Of a stretch of 64,000 nt of DNA, positions 1-7,754 are shown piece after piece; the stretch's first letter is position 1; every line of letters starts with the position of its first letter. The notes below the pieces were generated by a model that searched no databases, was not told the origin of the DNA, and saw only the letters and a program-made list of their open reading frames with translations. Where the stretch lies: NCBI RefSeq assembly GCF_001311925.1, contig NZ_BBCG01000009.1, forward strand, positions 1 through 64,000. The letters are read 5' to 3'. Origin of the DNA: Cellulosilyticum ruminicola JCM 14822 (GTDB lineage Bacteria; Bacillota; Clostridia; Lachnospirales; Cellulosilyticaceae). The position numbers were made by a program, and so were the translations under genes.

Positions 1-79
1 AAACACAGTTCATGGTGATGAACCTTTATTTTTTTATACAATATTTTATCACCATTTATATGAAATTTACGTAACTACA

Positions 80-290
80 AAAAGGACGTAGCCATATTAT
101 ACTACCTGCCACCTTAACTTTAAGCTGCCTTGCCTTGTTTCTAGCAATCCTTTCCTTCAACTTTGCCCAAATAGCCTTCAAATTATTTAACCAAAGTTAA
201 GCTTCCAGACTACTTGAAACATTGCTTGGCTGCTTAAAATCTCTCCCTATAATTTTGGGGCTTGCTGTTTAAAAAAATTTTATCTTTTAC
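80..290 (-). pseudogene. Degenerate gene remnant, copy A of a diverged pair
   Basis: Read on the minus strand, this stretch aligns with the remnant at about 1795-2215. Both share the block encoding DFK near their middle, followed by a match around NFG/SFG-x-II-x-RLF, and both run into a GGCTACG-containing end followed by T-rich DNA. In this copy the aligned reading frame is interrupted by several stop codons, so it cannot encode a protein. I do not recognise the family. The similarity to copy B is what is seen; the idea that both derive from one duplicated accessory gene is inference. Confidence 0.4.
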
Positions 291-365
291 TTTTTTCTAT
301 CTTTTTTTTACTTTCATTAGGTTATAATTTAATTATAAAATTCGATTTAGAAAAGGAGCTTGCCT

Positions 366-551
366 ATGGACAAATCAAGAATATTTTCAACTATGGGTTG
401 TCTTATGACTGCCGGAGCAATTATTTTTATAAGTTATGCATTAGACCATCCTAAATTGTCGTTTATTGGTGGTAAACTTGTAGCATTCTCAATCTATGCC
501 CTGTACATACTCATTACCGTTATATTCTTTATCATAGGGCATAAAAAATAA
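366..551 (+). CDS. Small two-helix membrane protein
   Basis: A 61-residue protein. The start is taken at ATG 366 because AGGAG at 354-358 lies seven bases upstream; the in-frame TTG at 360 is too close to that site. Two hydrophobic segments are visible, roughly residues 10-24 and 38-56, separated by a short polar loop with a DHPK stretch, and the protein ends in HKK. It resembles small integral membrane proteins of unknown function. The genes around it are decayed, so context gives no hint of a role. Confidence 0.6.
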   Translation: MDKSRIFSTMGCLMTAGAIIFISYALDHPKLSFIGGKLVAFSIYALYILITVIFFIIGHKK

Positions 552-682
552 AAAGTCGTATAATCAAATTCTTAAAAGTACCTATTGTCCATCAATAAGT
601 TACAATATAATAAACATATGATATTTACAAAAAAGTAAGCTATAAGATAGTCCTCTCTTAGTCCCTTTTGAAAGGACTCATA

Positions 683-1375
683 ATGAACAATACGCAAACA
701 CATAAAATATTAATCGCAGATGATAATGCTGAAATCAGGGAAATACTGCATATCTTATTAAATGGTGAAGGCTTTGAAGTGGTATTAGCCTGTGATGGTG
801 AAAAATGTATTCAGCTAGTAGATAAGACCATCGACTTAATCATTTTAGATGTGAATATGTCTCAAAAATCAGGTTTTATAGCCACTTCAGAGATTCAGAA
901 GAAAACAATGGCCCCTATTTTATTTCTCACTGCACGTACAGGAAACTCTGATAAGACCATGGGCTTCTCAACTGGTGGAGATGACTATATCACCAATCCT
1001 TTTTCAAATTCAGAATTACTCCTAAAGGTCAAAGTACTTCTTAGACGCTACTGTATTTATGAACCACAAGTTAAAACTGTATCCCCTAATCACTATAGGA
1101 GATTTATCTATGAACACAACTCCACAAACAGTCATATGCAGTGGTGAGCATATTATACTAACGCATACAGAATATAGAATCTTAGAACTCCTCATTACAC
1201 ACCGCAAAAAAATATTTTCTATCGATCAAATCTTTAATAACGTATTGGAAGAAGAAGCTGTAGGTGACAATGCCGTTATGGTACATATGAAAAAACTTAG
1301 AAAAAAATAGAAAAAGATAATCGCAATCCGCAATATATTAAGACTGCATGGGGAAAGGGGTACTATATTGATTAA
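683..1375 (+). pseudogene. Broken OmpR/VanR-type response regulator
   Basis: The receiver domain is intact at the N-terminus: acidic pair in ADDN, phospho-acceptor Asp in LIILDVNM, and Thr/Lys positions in FLTART and ITNPF (the usual ITKPF, with Lys replaced by Asn). Start is ATG 683 behind AAAGGA. The frame shifts near 1075; the winged-helix domain then continues in another frame (TEYRILELL, then VMVHMKKLRKK). A second shift in the A7 run at 1301-1307 would restore the usual end TAWGKGYYID, stopping at 1375. Loss of the conserved Lys together with two frameshifts suggests real decay, although either shift could be a sequencing error. The kinase remnant follows directly. Confidence 0.75.
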
Positions 1376-1497
1376 AGGCTATAAAATCCCTAAACTTGGC
1401 TTAGTCTTAATCGGCTATATTTTTCATATCTGCACTCATTGGGCTTTTTACATTTGCCTTCCTGCGCAGTATGTGCTATACCCTTAGCTATATCTAA
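1368..1497 (+). pseudogene. N-terminal remnant of a sensor histidine kinase
   Basis: A TTG start at 1368 overlaps the end of the regulator gene and has AAAGGGG upstream, the usual arrangement for a paired kinase. The first residues (IKGYKIPKLGLVLIGYIF) lead into a transmembrane helix that, after a one-base shift in the T run near 1418-1423, continues as SALIGLFTFAFLRS before a stop. No HisKA or ATPase domain follows, so only the first membrane segment survives. Interpretation rests on position and hydrophobicity. The opposite strand of the same bases carries a credible small ORF (1390-1566), so the two readings compete. Confidence 0.4.
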
Positions 1498-1566
1498 TAC
1501 ACGTTTACTATAGGTCTGTATGTATGGATCTTTTACATAGAACTCTAACATTTCTTTAGCATTCAT
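1390..1566 (-). CDS. Possible 58-residue Cys-containing small protein
   Basis: An uninterrupted minus-strand frame starts at ATG 1566 with a strong GGGGGAG ribosome binding site eight bases upstream. It reads MNAKEMLEFYVKDPYIQTYS, then a basic helix, then KCKKPNEC and a basic tail. Residue composition is protein-like and the start signal is better than chance. It overlaps the kinase remnant on the other strand, so only one is likely to be real. I know no family for it. A still shorter frame (27 codons, ATG at 1772, stop at 1689) lies upstream on the same strand with no clear ribosome binding site. Confidence 0.35.
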   Translation of the reverse strand: MNAKEMLEFYVKDPYIQTYSKRVLDIAKGIAHTAQEGKCKKPNECRYEKYSRLRLSQV

Positions 1567-1794
1567 TATGCCACTCCCCCTTATATTAATAATTCATTTG
1601 TAAGATTATACTCTCTTATAAAACTAAAATCTACAGTTGTTCAAAAATAAGTATTACTAGCTAGATCCCTTATCCCCTATATTATGGTCTATTTCATGTT
1701 TTGCTTTATAATACTTCTACATATATCTGTTCGTAAAAATTTGATATATAACTCACCGTCTAAGTCATTCATGTATTGATTATTACTAATAAGC

Positions 1795-2220
1795 ACACAA
1801 AAAGCGTAGCCATAAATCTATGGCTACGCTCTTCATAGCATTCCACTTAGTTCCATGCTGTGCTGCTTTAACTGCTCCAACCTTAAACGCCTCGTAATAT
1901 TTCTCATCTGCCTTCCTTTAACCCTGATCAAATAGCCTCCCAATTATTTCACCAAAGCTAACCTCCAACAGACGCAAAGCACCTCTTAGCAGCTTAAAAT
2001 CATCATGGTGGGAGGGCATAACTCTTAAGCCCTTCATGAAAAATGGTACCACAAGCTTAAGACCTATGATAAAAGCAACCTTGCTCGTAAATATACTTTG
2101 TAAAATGCTTTACAAACTATAAAATAAAAATTGTTGTGTATTTTCTTAGGTCTACTGTATTAGCCTCCAGCATCCTCTCTGCCGCTACCGCATATCGTCA
2201 AATGATAGTATAGGTTTATG
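1795..2220 (-). pseudogene. Degenerate gene remnant, copy B of a diverged pair
   Basis: On the minus strand one frame reads continuously from a hydrophobic stretch (FIIGLKLVVPFFMKG) through LLRGALRLLEVSFGEIIGRLFDQG. After a single in-frame stop it continues as RKADEKYYEAFKVGAVKAAQ towards 1795. Upstream in the same general direction there is RYAVAAERMLEANTVDLRKY, ended by a stop near 2122. No start codon with a ribosome binding site is visible. The gene is therefore nonsense-interrupted and 5'-truncated. The family is not recognised. It aligns with copy A at 80-290, which is more decayed. Confidence 0.45.
1803..1830 (-). terminator. Hairpin at the end of remnant B
   Basis: Twelve-base arms AGCGTAGCCATA and TATGGCTACGCT enclose a four-base loop. 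On the minus strand the hairpin is followed by TTTTTGTG, giving an intrinsic-terminator shape at the 3' end of the decayed gene. Confidence 0.6.
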
Positions 2221-2347
2221 GTTTATAGGTTATGATTAAGCTTTATAGCATTAACTTTCAACCGCCGTCCTTACACTCTTATATATGCCATGAAAAATAA
2301 TTTTTCCTAAAAAATTACTAATAAATTTAATTGCTATCCATATAGCG

Positions 2348-2944
2348 TTACAATTTTACTTGATCATTATCATTTTTTATTTTGCATATACTCTGAGTCA
2401 TAGTTCCCATTGGACAGAAAGTACACCATGTTCTTGGCTTGTACAACATCATTACAAATAAACCAATAATAGTAGATGTCAGCATTAAACTATAAAAACC
2501 AAAGCTAAACTGTGCAATCCAGTCTGCTACTGCTCCTGTTGTATATGCCCATCCCCATGGTACTTTAAATGTCCAAAGGAGTTTGACCACCTCTTTTAGT
2601 CCAGTTGCACCAGCCGCAACCAAATATGTCTGATATATCATATTTCCAAACATGGTCAAGAAAAAGATTAAAAATCCATATCGAAACCATTTAGAAGCAA
2701 TCCAACTTGGTGCTTGATTTTTTCTTGAACACTTGTAATCATTTCCAATCTTTCTAAATAACTGACCACGCCCGCAATATGTATTACAAAAATTCTTATT
2801 ATGGCCTACTATGGCAAAAATAAGTGGCACAACAAAATCAATCATCCCAAGCCATGCACACAAAATGTTAAAGAATCCAAGTACAAAATATATAATGGAC
2901 CAAATCCAAAGATAATCATACCATTTCTTTACTTTCTTATTCAT
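2348..2944 (-). CDS. NapH-like membrane iron-sulfur protein
   Basis: A 198-residue protein with four or five hydrophobic segments (about residues 12-30, 33-48, 88-110, 150-170). Two cysteine motifs face the same side: CNTYCGRGQ near residue 53 and CTFCPMG near residue 176. This is the layout of the NapH/MauN/RdxA group, membrane electron carriers that bind 4Fe-4S clusters through CxxxC..P motifs. Its start codon overlaps the end of the ferredoxin gene by four bases, so the two are translationally coupled. The likely role is to pass electrons between a membrane pool and a soluble partner; which reductase it serves is not evident here. Confidence 0.7.
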   Translation of the reverse strand: MNKKVKKWYDYLWIWSIIYFVLGFFNILCAWLGMIDFVVPLIFAIVGHNKNFCNTYCGRGQLFRKIGNDYKCSRKNQAPSWIASKWFRYGFLIFFLTMFGNMIYQTYLVAAGATGLKEVVKLLWTFKVPWGWAYTTGAVADWIAQFSFGFYSLMLTSTIIGLFVMMLYKPRTWCTFCPMGTMTQSICKIKNDNDQVKL

Positions 2945-3147
2945 TCTGACACCTGCTCTCTATGCATCATAGTAATACATCCTGCAGGACAGCTTTTTTC
3001 ACAAAGCCCACACCCTATACACTTGTCGCTGTTAGACAAAGCATATCTTCCATGTATTATTTTTATAGCGCCTTTTAAGCAGACATACATACACTCTCCA
3101 CAAGCTACACATCTGTTTTTATTCACTTCGGCATATCTTTTTGCCAT
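2941..3147 (-). CDS. 2[4Fe-4S] ferredoxin
   Basis: A 68-residue protein with two classical cluster motifs: CVACGECMYVCLKG around residue 13 and CIGCGLCEKSCPAG around residue 43. Each gives CxxCxxCxxxC, and the second carries the usual Pro. The protein is soluble, with no membrane helix. It lies between the C-GCAxxG-C-C gene upstream and the NapH-like gene downstream, overlapping the latter by four bases. The arrangement suggests it shuttles electrons between those two partners, which is inference from operon context. Confidence 0.85.
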   Translation of the reverse strand: MAKRYAEVNKNRCVACGECMYVCLKGAIKIIHGRYALSNSDKCIGCGLCEKSCPAGCITMMHREQVSE

Positions 3148-3196
3148 ACTTTATACCTCCCACTGTACTCGCCGGAAAATCACATCAACAGACTCA

Positions 3197-3592
3197 TTAT
3201 TCTAAAATAGATGCTGCCGCAATTACTGCATTTCTAACGCAATCATCACAAGAATATAAAACCCTCCCAGATTCAATCCCCTTTAATTCTTTACATATAG
3301 TTGCGCCACTAGATTGCTCAAATTTAGAAAATAATTGTTTTGATTTCATCATAGTTTTCTGACCACCTGTACATTCACCCATCACCATATTAGCCCCAAT
3401 CAGTGCACCGCAAGTAGCTCCCATAGTCCCCATTCCAACACCAAATCCCGCAGCTATCTTTTCCAATGCCACAGCATCCATATCATATAATTTAGATAAC
3501 CCATGAATAACTGCCTGTGCACAATTATGTCCTTCATGTTTATAATCGACCGCTTCCTCAGCAGCATATGTTACTGTAATTTCTTTATTCAT
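3197..3592 (-). CDS. C-GCAxxG-C-C family redox protein
   Basis: A 131-residue protein matching the C_GCAxxG_C_C family: HNCAQAV near residue 24, the Gly-rich segment with GVGMGTMGATCGALIG near residue 50, a single Cys in ICKELKG and the C-terminal CDDCV. These conserved cysteines are thought to form a redox or metal site; the biochemical function of the family is not settled. It is the first gene of the minus-strand cluster with the ferredoxin and NapH-like genes, and has AGGAG before ATG 3592. A CRP/FNR-type palindrome sits about 90 bases upstream. Confidence 0.8.
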   Translation of the reverse strand: MNKEITVTYAAEEAVDYKHEGHNCAQAVIHGLSKLYDMDAVALEKIAAGFGVGMGTMGATCGALIGANMVMGECTGGQKTMMKSKQLFSKFEQSSGATICKELKGIESGRVLYSCDDCVRNAVIAAASILE

Positions 3593-3684
3593 ATATTCTT
3601 CTCCTATTCTAATGATTTGTTTAGCATATTATTTGTATATCACTTTTTGCTATGGCTGTATTTTATATAAAATATTAAGCGGCG

Positions 3685-3703
3685 TATGTGATTAAGTCAC
3701 ATA
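3685..3703. promoter_or_regulatory. CRP/FNR-type palindrome upstream of the redox cluster
   Basis: The sequence TATGTGA-TTAAG-TCACATA is a perfect seven-base inverted repeat around a five-base spacer. It closely resembles TGTGA-N6-TCACA operators of the CRP/FNR family, one base shorter in the spacer. It lies 93 to 111 bases upstream of the C-GCAxxG-C-C start codon, a position compatible with activation. Regulation by a redox or anaerobiosis sensor of this family is inferred. Confidence 0.55.
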
Positions 3704-3736
3704 ACTAATTATTTTTCTCCTAAAAAGCACTAAAAA

Positions 3737-3760
3737 AGTCCAGCTATTTCTAGCTGGACT
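3737..3760 (-). terminator. Terminator of the truncated tRNA-Glu copy
   Basis: The arms AGTCCAGCTA and TAGCTGGACT form a hairpin followed on the minus strand by a TTTTTT run. It occupies the same relative position as the terminator behind the intact tRNA-Glu, with a different but still paired upper stem. Confidence 0.65.
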
Positions 3761-3777
3761 CTTTGTCGCTCATATCA

Positions 3778-3823
3778 TGACCCATTCAGGAATTGAACCC
3801 ATGATTTCACCGTGAGAGTGTGA
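3778..3823 (-). pseudogene. Truncated tRNA-Glu, 3' part only
   Basis: These 46 bases match the 3' part of the intact tRNA-Glu(CTC) at 4212-4283: the acceptor 3' strand ending TGGGTCA, the T arm with TTCAATTCC, and the anticodon-loop region. Similarity stops inside the anticodon arm, and the D arm and 5' acceptor strand are missing. The downstream spacer and terminator are also duplicated. This looks like either a tandem duplication later truncated, or the displaced 3' end left after an element integrated into the tRNA gene. Confidence 0.7.
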
Positions 3824-3829
3824 AAAAGA

Positions 3830-4165
3830 ATTTGTGACAAAGTGATTGATAATCAATGGAAAGCTAGGATGCTCAAGTATTTAAGAGTAGCTTACTTTAT
3901 TTCTTCTTTCATCTTTCACTTTGAATAATGGGTGTTTATTTAAATTTATTTGCAGCAAAATTTGCAGTTACAATATCGAATATCACTATTCTTTTTTAAC
4001 TTAAGGTGGATCCATTTTCAAATGCATTTTGGTTCCGAATTCACTTGACAAATACAGTTCTATTTTACCATTAACATGGTGCTGATATTTTAAATTAAAT
4101 CTATTTCTATCAGTCTATTTTAATTAATATGCTTATTCATAAATCTAAAATTTGCAGTTACACGC
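3830..4165. other. Gap between the two tRNA-Glu copies
   Basis: No intact gene is present. A 15-base direct repeat, AAATTTGCAGTTACA, occurs near 3958-3972 and again near 4148-4162. On the minus strand one frame reads HHVNGKIELYLSSEFGTKMH and stops soon after, resembling the extreme C-terminus of a CheA-like or other HATPase domain (G-x-I-x-x-x-S-x-x-G-x-K). This is a weak call. The stretch may be what remains of an inserted element. Confidence 0.35.
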
Positions 4166-4170
4166 AAAAA

Positions 4171-4200
4171 AGCCCAGCACCTAAGTGCTGGACTCTTTAT
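4171..4200 (-). terminator. Terminator of tRNA-Glu
   Basis: The arms CCAGCAC and GTGCTGG around a CTAA loop are followed on the minus strand by GGGCTTTTTTGCG. This is a normal intrinsic terminator directly downstream of the tRNA. Confidence 0.7.
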
Positions 4201-4211
4201 CGCTTATGTCA

Positions 4212-4283
4212 TGACCCATACGGGAATCGAACCCATGATTTCACCGTGAGAGGGTGACGTCTTGACCGCTTGACCAATGGGCC
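4212..4283 (-). tRNA. tRNA-Glu (CTC anticodon)
   Basis: Seventy-two bases fold as a canonical cloverleaf on the minus strand: acceptor GGCCCAT paired with ATGGGTC, a D arm with TGGTCAAGCGGTCAAG, an anticodon arm TCACC-CTCTCAC-GGTGA, and a T loop TTCGATT. The anticodon CTC reads GAG (Glu). The 3' CCA is not encoded, since the genome continues TGACAT, so it must be added post-transcriptionally. A truncated copy of the same gene lies about 390 bases downstream. Confidence 0.93.
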
Positions 4284-4460
4284 TTACTTATTCAGTATAG
4301 TCCTATTTTTTGGGTTTTGCAATACTTTATTTTAAATTTTTTAATTAATTTTATTATATTTTCATCTATTTAGACTAATATCTTTAAAAAGCAATTCTAC
4401 TATATTATACTAGAGATAATGATTATTAGAATTTACTATTTTTACCAAGTGGAGGTTTTT

Positions 4461-4979
4461 ATGAATAATGAAAAAAGTAATATAGGGTTTATTTTAATTG
4501 TTATTGGTCTACTTGGATTGTGGGGCCATTTTGTAGGGTTTGGGGATTTGAATTGGAGTAATTTTTGGCCTATATTTGTGCTTGTGCCTGGGCTTTTATT
4601 TGAGCTTGGTTTCTTTAGTGGTAAGAGTCCTGCTGCTATGCTCGTGCCTGGAGGAATTTTAACGACAATTGGTCTACTCTTCTTCTTTGAGACTTTTACC
4701 GATTGGCGTTTTAGTGGCAGTACTTGGCCTGTTTATATTTTTGCACCTGCTATTGGTCTTTTTCAACTCTACTTATTTGAGAAACCACATAATAATGCCT
4801 TATTAATTCCTGTTGGTATTTTAGGTGTTGTAGGGGGGATGTGCTTCTTAGGTATTAGTATTGATGGTATTTGGGACTTACTCTTCCACAATTCTCTTGT
4901 ATGGCCAATTGCACTTGTCGTTATTGGGATCATCATTATTATTGCTCAATCCTCTAATAACTCTAATAAACATCTTTAA
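4461..4979 (+). CDS. Multi-pass membrane protein of LiaF/DUF5668 type
   Basis: A 172-residue, very hydrophobic protein. The start is ATG 4461, four bases after GGAGG at 4451-4455 with a T-rich spacer; the earlier in-frame ATG at 4419 lacks such a site. Three repeating units are visible, each with a helix pair ending in a W-P motif (NFWPIFVLVPG, TWPVYIFAPA, VWPIALVVIG). This is typical of the small membrane domains in LiaF-like and DUF5668 proteins that often sit near cell-envelope stress genes. No soluble C-terminal domain is present. Function cannot be stated further. Confidence 0.65.
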   Translation: MNNEKSNIGFILIVIGLLGLWGHFVGFGDLNWSNFWPIFVLVPGLLFELGFFSGKSPAAMLVPGGILTTIGLLFFFETFTDWRFSGSTWPVYIFAPAIGLFQLYLFEKPHNNALLIPVGILGVVGGMCFLGISIDGIWDLLFHNSLVWPIALVVIGIIIIIAQSSNNSNKHL

Positions 4980-5026
4980 GAAGGTTGATAACCTATCTTA
5001 GGCGAGCGAGGGAAAGAAGTCTTAAC

Positions 5027-5071
5027 AAAAGGGATATGTTGCTAGTTAATTCTTTGCAACATATCCCTTTG
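5027..5071. terminator. Bidirectional terminator
   Basis: The 16-base arms AAAAGGGATATGTTGC (5027-5042) and GCAACATATCCCTTTG (5056-5071) pair almost perfectly. It lies between the convergent membrane-protein and ssb genes and can serve both. Confidence 0.8.
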
Positions 5072-5082
5072 TTGTGTGCCTA

Positions 5083-5436
5083 TTAGTTTTGTTCTTCTTC
5101 TGAAGCTGCGACTTCTTCTATAGGTATTGGATTTTTCTTGGTGACAATACTGAAGTCTTCTAAGATGACTTTGAGGTTATTTCTCGTATTGCCTTCTTGG
5201 TCGATATATTGGGCTTGGTTGAGATGCCCTCTGATGCAGAGCTTGGTACCTTTCTTTGCGGTACTTGCTAGTTTTTCGGCTTCTTGATTAAAAGCCACCA
5301 TATCTATATAGTTTGTCACAACTTTTCTTACACCGCTATTGACGGCTAAGGTGAATTGGACATATTTTGTGCCACTTGCTGCTTCCTTGAGTTCTGGGTC
5401 TCTAGTAATACCACCTACTAAATGTACTTCGTTCAT
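5083..5436 (-). CDS. ssb: Single-stranded DNA-binding protein, short form
   Basis: A 117-residue OB-fold protein with hallmark SSB residues: VHLVGGITRDPELKE at the start, a central YVQFTLAVNSG strand, NYIDMVAFNQEAEK, KGTKLCIRGHL and YIDQEGNTRNNLKVIL. It has a strong AAGGAGG site before ATG 5436. It is shorter than usual SSBs (150-170 residues), lacks the flexible linker and ends in EEEQN rather than the acidic DDDIPF tip that recruits partner proteins. It also stands outside the usual rpsF-ssb-rpsR operon, so it is probably a secondary SSB for a specialised role. Confidence 0.85.
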   Translation of the reverse strand: MNEVHLVGGITRDPELKEAASGTKYVQFTLAVNSGVRKVVTNYIDMVAFNQEAEKLASTAKKGTKLCIRGHLNQAQYIDQEGNTRNNLKVILEDFSIVTKKNPIPIEEVAASEEEQN

Positions 5437-5503
5437 ATGTTGCCTCCTTTTTGTTTTCTAGAGGATGAACAAGTTTTTTAGCTTTTATACATTTAGTAAT
5501 GGA

Positions 5504-6400
5504 TTATTTAAGATTTTTTTCTAGGTATTCATAAGCTTCATTGATTTCACGGATTTTTTGGTTGGCAAATTCCATGTAGTCTTCTGGCATACCGCTGGCT
5601 GCAAGTTTATCTGGGTGATATTCTTTAACGAGTTTGCGGTAAGCTTTTTTCACGTCTGCTAAGCTTGCATTTTCGCTTACGCCAAGAACTGCTGTGTATT
5701 TCTTAATGAGGTTTTCACCAGGCGCTGCTGCGCCGCCACCATAGTAATTGTAACTTTGGTTGTAATTTCCACCGCCACTGCTTGTCCCTGCGAAATGAGC
5801 TTTGATTCTTTCATATTCATAAGTTAATACACCTAATGCATATAAGATTTTCTTTGTTTCGCTTTCTTTTTGGCCATTGTCACTGCCTTGTAAGCTGATG
5901 CCTACAAATAAGAAGGCAAGGGCATTGATTGTCCAAGCTGAACAGTAATCACGTACCATTTGTGTAAATACATTGTATTCTTCTGGATGATTTTTACCAT
6001 AGTCGAAGGCATCGGCATAAGTATTCAACTCTGCCCCGCTAATGTTAAATTGGCCAATAATGAAATCTTTGATAAAACGTACTTCTTCTTTTGAAACGCT
6101 GCCGTTTGCTTTGGCAATCATCGCTGAAAGTGCCATAATGGATGCGACAGCTGGATCTTTGCCTTCAAATGCTGGATTTTTTCTAAGTTCTCTTGGCAGT
6201 TTCGGATATTTCTTTGGTATAAACCAAATGATTAAGAATACCCATGGGAAGATGAATGTTAAAATCCCCCAAATAAATGCACTTCTTCCTTTAAAACTAG
6301 CAACGCCTCCAACAACTAATGCTAGTATCACTCGAACAAATAAAAAGATGAGATTCACTCCAAATCCTAGAATGCCTCCAATTACATCAAATAGCGTCAT
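5504..6400 (-). CDS. DjlA-like membrane J-domain co-chaperone
   Basis: A 298-residue protein with three parts: two or three N-terminal membrane segments (residues about 5-62), a TerB-like helical domain (about 85-195, beginning [19 protein letters not shown]), and a C-terminal J domain (about 232-298) with the HPD motif in EYHPDKLA. A low-complexity [18 protein letters not shown] linker joins them. This order matches DjlA proteins, which stimulate the ATPase of DnaK at the membrane. A GGAGG site precedes ATG 6400. It is transcribed alone, divergent from dapA with a 300-base gap. Confidence 0.85.
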   Translation of the reverse strand: MTLFDVIGGILGFGVNLIFLFVRVILALVVGGVASFKGRSAFIWGILTFIFPWVFLIIWFIPKKYPKLPRELRKNPAFEGKDPAVASIMALSAMIAKANGSVSKEEVRFIKDFIIGQFNISGAELNTYADAFDYGKNHPEEYNVFTQMVRDYCSAWTINALAFLFVGISLQGSDNGQKESETKKILYALGVLTYEYERIKAHFAGTSSGGGNYNQSYNYYGGGAAAPGENLIKKYTAVLGVSENASLADVKKAYRKLVKEYHPDKLAASGMPEDYMEFANQKIREINEAYEYLEKNLK

Positions 6401-6702
6401 GCTATTCCTCCCTTATTACTTAGTCTTTCTTACTTTTGTTTTCATTTTTCTTATGTTTGTAAGCAAACTTATTTCTTATGTTCTCATGCTAACATCAGAT
6501 TATGTATTTTTTATGTTTTACCCTCTAAAAAGTAACCTCTTTCCATTTTTGTAATACAATATATTATACTAACTTTTATTCAGAATGCCTTCGGAATTTT
6601 CACAAAACATAGAGTATTTTAAGACACGCTCTTTTTCTTGTCTATCCTTAATTTACTCCTTATAATATTATTGTAAATCCCAAAAAATTTGGAGGAAATT
6701 TT
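6401..6702. other. Divergent intergenic region, DjlA-like / dapA
   Basis: AT-rich DNA between divergent genes. The only clear element is the GGAGG site at 6691-6695 ahead of dapA. No lysine riboswitch fold or other leader structure is recognisable by eye. Confidence 0.4.
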
Positions 6703-7586
6703 ATGCAAAAACCAATATTTACTGGATCTGGTGTTGCAATTGTTACACCTTTTAAACCAGACGGCACAGTCGATTTTAATAAATTTGAAGAACTCGTAGA
6801 GTGGCACATCGCAGAAGGTACAGATGCCATCATTGTATGTGGTACAACAGGAGAATCTGCTACACTGCCGATTGAAGAACATAAGGCACTCATTGAATGC
6901 TGTGTAAAAAAAGTAAATGGTCTTATTCCAGTTATCGCTGGTGCTGGTAGCAATGATACAATGCATGCTATCGGTACTACAAAATTTGCTAAGGAAGTTG
7001 GCGCTGATGCTGTATTATCAGTCGTTCCTTATTATAATAAACCAACTCAAAAAGGTATCTATGCCCACTTTAAAGCTATTGCTGAAAGTACAGATATTCC
7101 TGTTATTCTTTATAACGTTCCAGGACGTACAGTTGCAAGTATGAGCCCAGCAACAGTGAAAGAACTTTCACGCATTCCAAATATCGTTGGTATTAAAGAA
7201 TGTGTTTTCAATAACATTGGTGAAATTCGTAAGCTCTGTGGACCTGACTTTGCCATCTATACAGGAGATGATCAAACGTTGTTCCTGCGCTTTCAATGGG
7301 AAGCATCGGTGTCATCTCTGTTATGGCCAATATTATTCCTAAAGACACACATCATCTTGTTATGGACTTCTTAAATGGGGATGTTGCAAAGAGCCGCGAT
7401 GCACAAATCAAAGTACTTGATATGGTCACTGCACTCTTTATCGAAGCCAGCCCAAGTCCTATTAAAACGGCTATGAATATGCTTGGTATGAACGTAGGCG
7501 GATGTCGTTTACCTATGGTACCAATGGAAGCCCACAATGAAGCTTTCCTAAAATCAACACTTGAAGCATATGGCTTATTAAAATAA
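6703..7586 (+). CDS. dapA: 4-hydroxy-tetrahydrodipicolinate synthase (frameshifted)
   Basis: This enzyme condenses pyruvate with aspartate semialdehyde, the first step of diaminopimelate/lysine synthesis. Motifs are clear: GSGVAIVTPF at the N-terminus, CGTTGESATL, YYNKPTQKG, the Schiff-base Lys in VGIKE, and ISVMANIIPK near the end. The frame breaks near 7277: before it the protein reads GDDQT, and the next frame gives VVPALSMGSIGV, the expected continuation. Adding one base there restores a 294-residue protein of normal length. Because the gene is normally needed for cell-wall synthesis, a sequencing error is more likely than inactivation. The pathway partner ddh lies at 38.7 kb. Confidence 0.9.
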
Positions 7587-7599
7587 GATAGATTATATA

Positions 7600-7654
7600 A
7601 AAAATCACATGCACGTATTAATGAATCATTCACTAATATTTGCATGTGATTTTT
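7600..7654 (+). terminator. dapA terminator
   Basis: The arms AAAAATCACATGCA and TGCATGTGATTTTT enclose a 27-base loop and end in a T run, directly after dapA. Confidence 0.75.
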
Positions 7655-7754
7655 GATGAAAATATCTAATCCCTAAATGTATTTATTTTATCTTTTTATA
7701 TATAATTTATCTTTTTATATGTATAACTTATCAATATTTTTATCTTAATTTTTC

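Noticed and set aside
6619-6966. Two overlapping minus-strand frames across the dapA start
   Set aside because: They lie antisense to the conserved DapA N-terminus and have no start signals.
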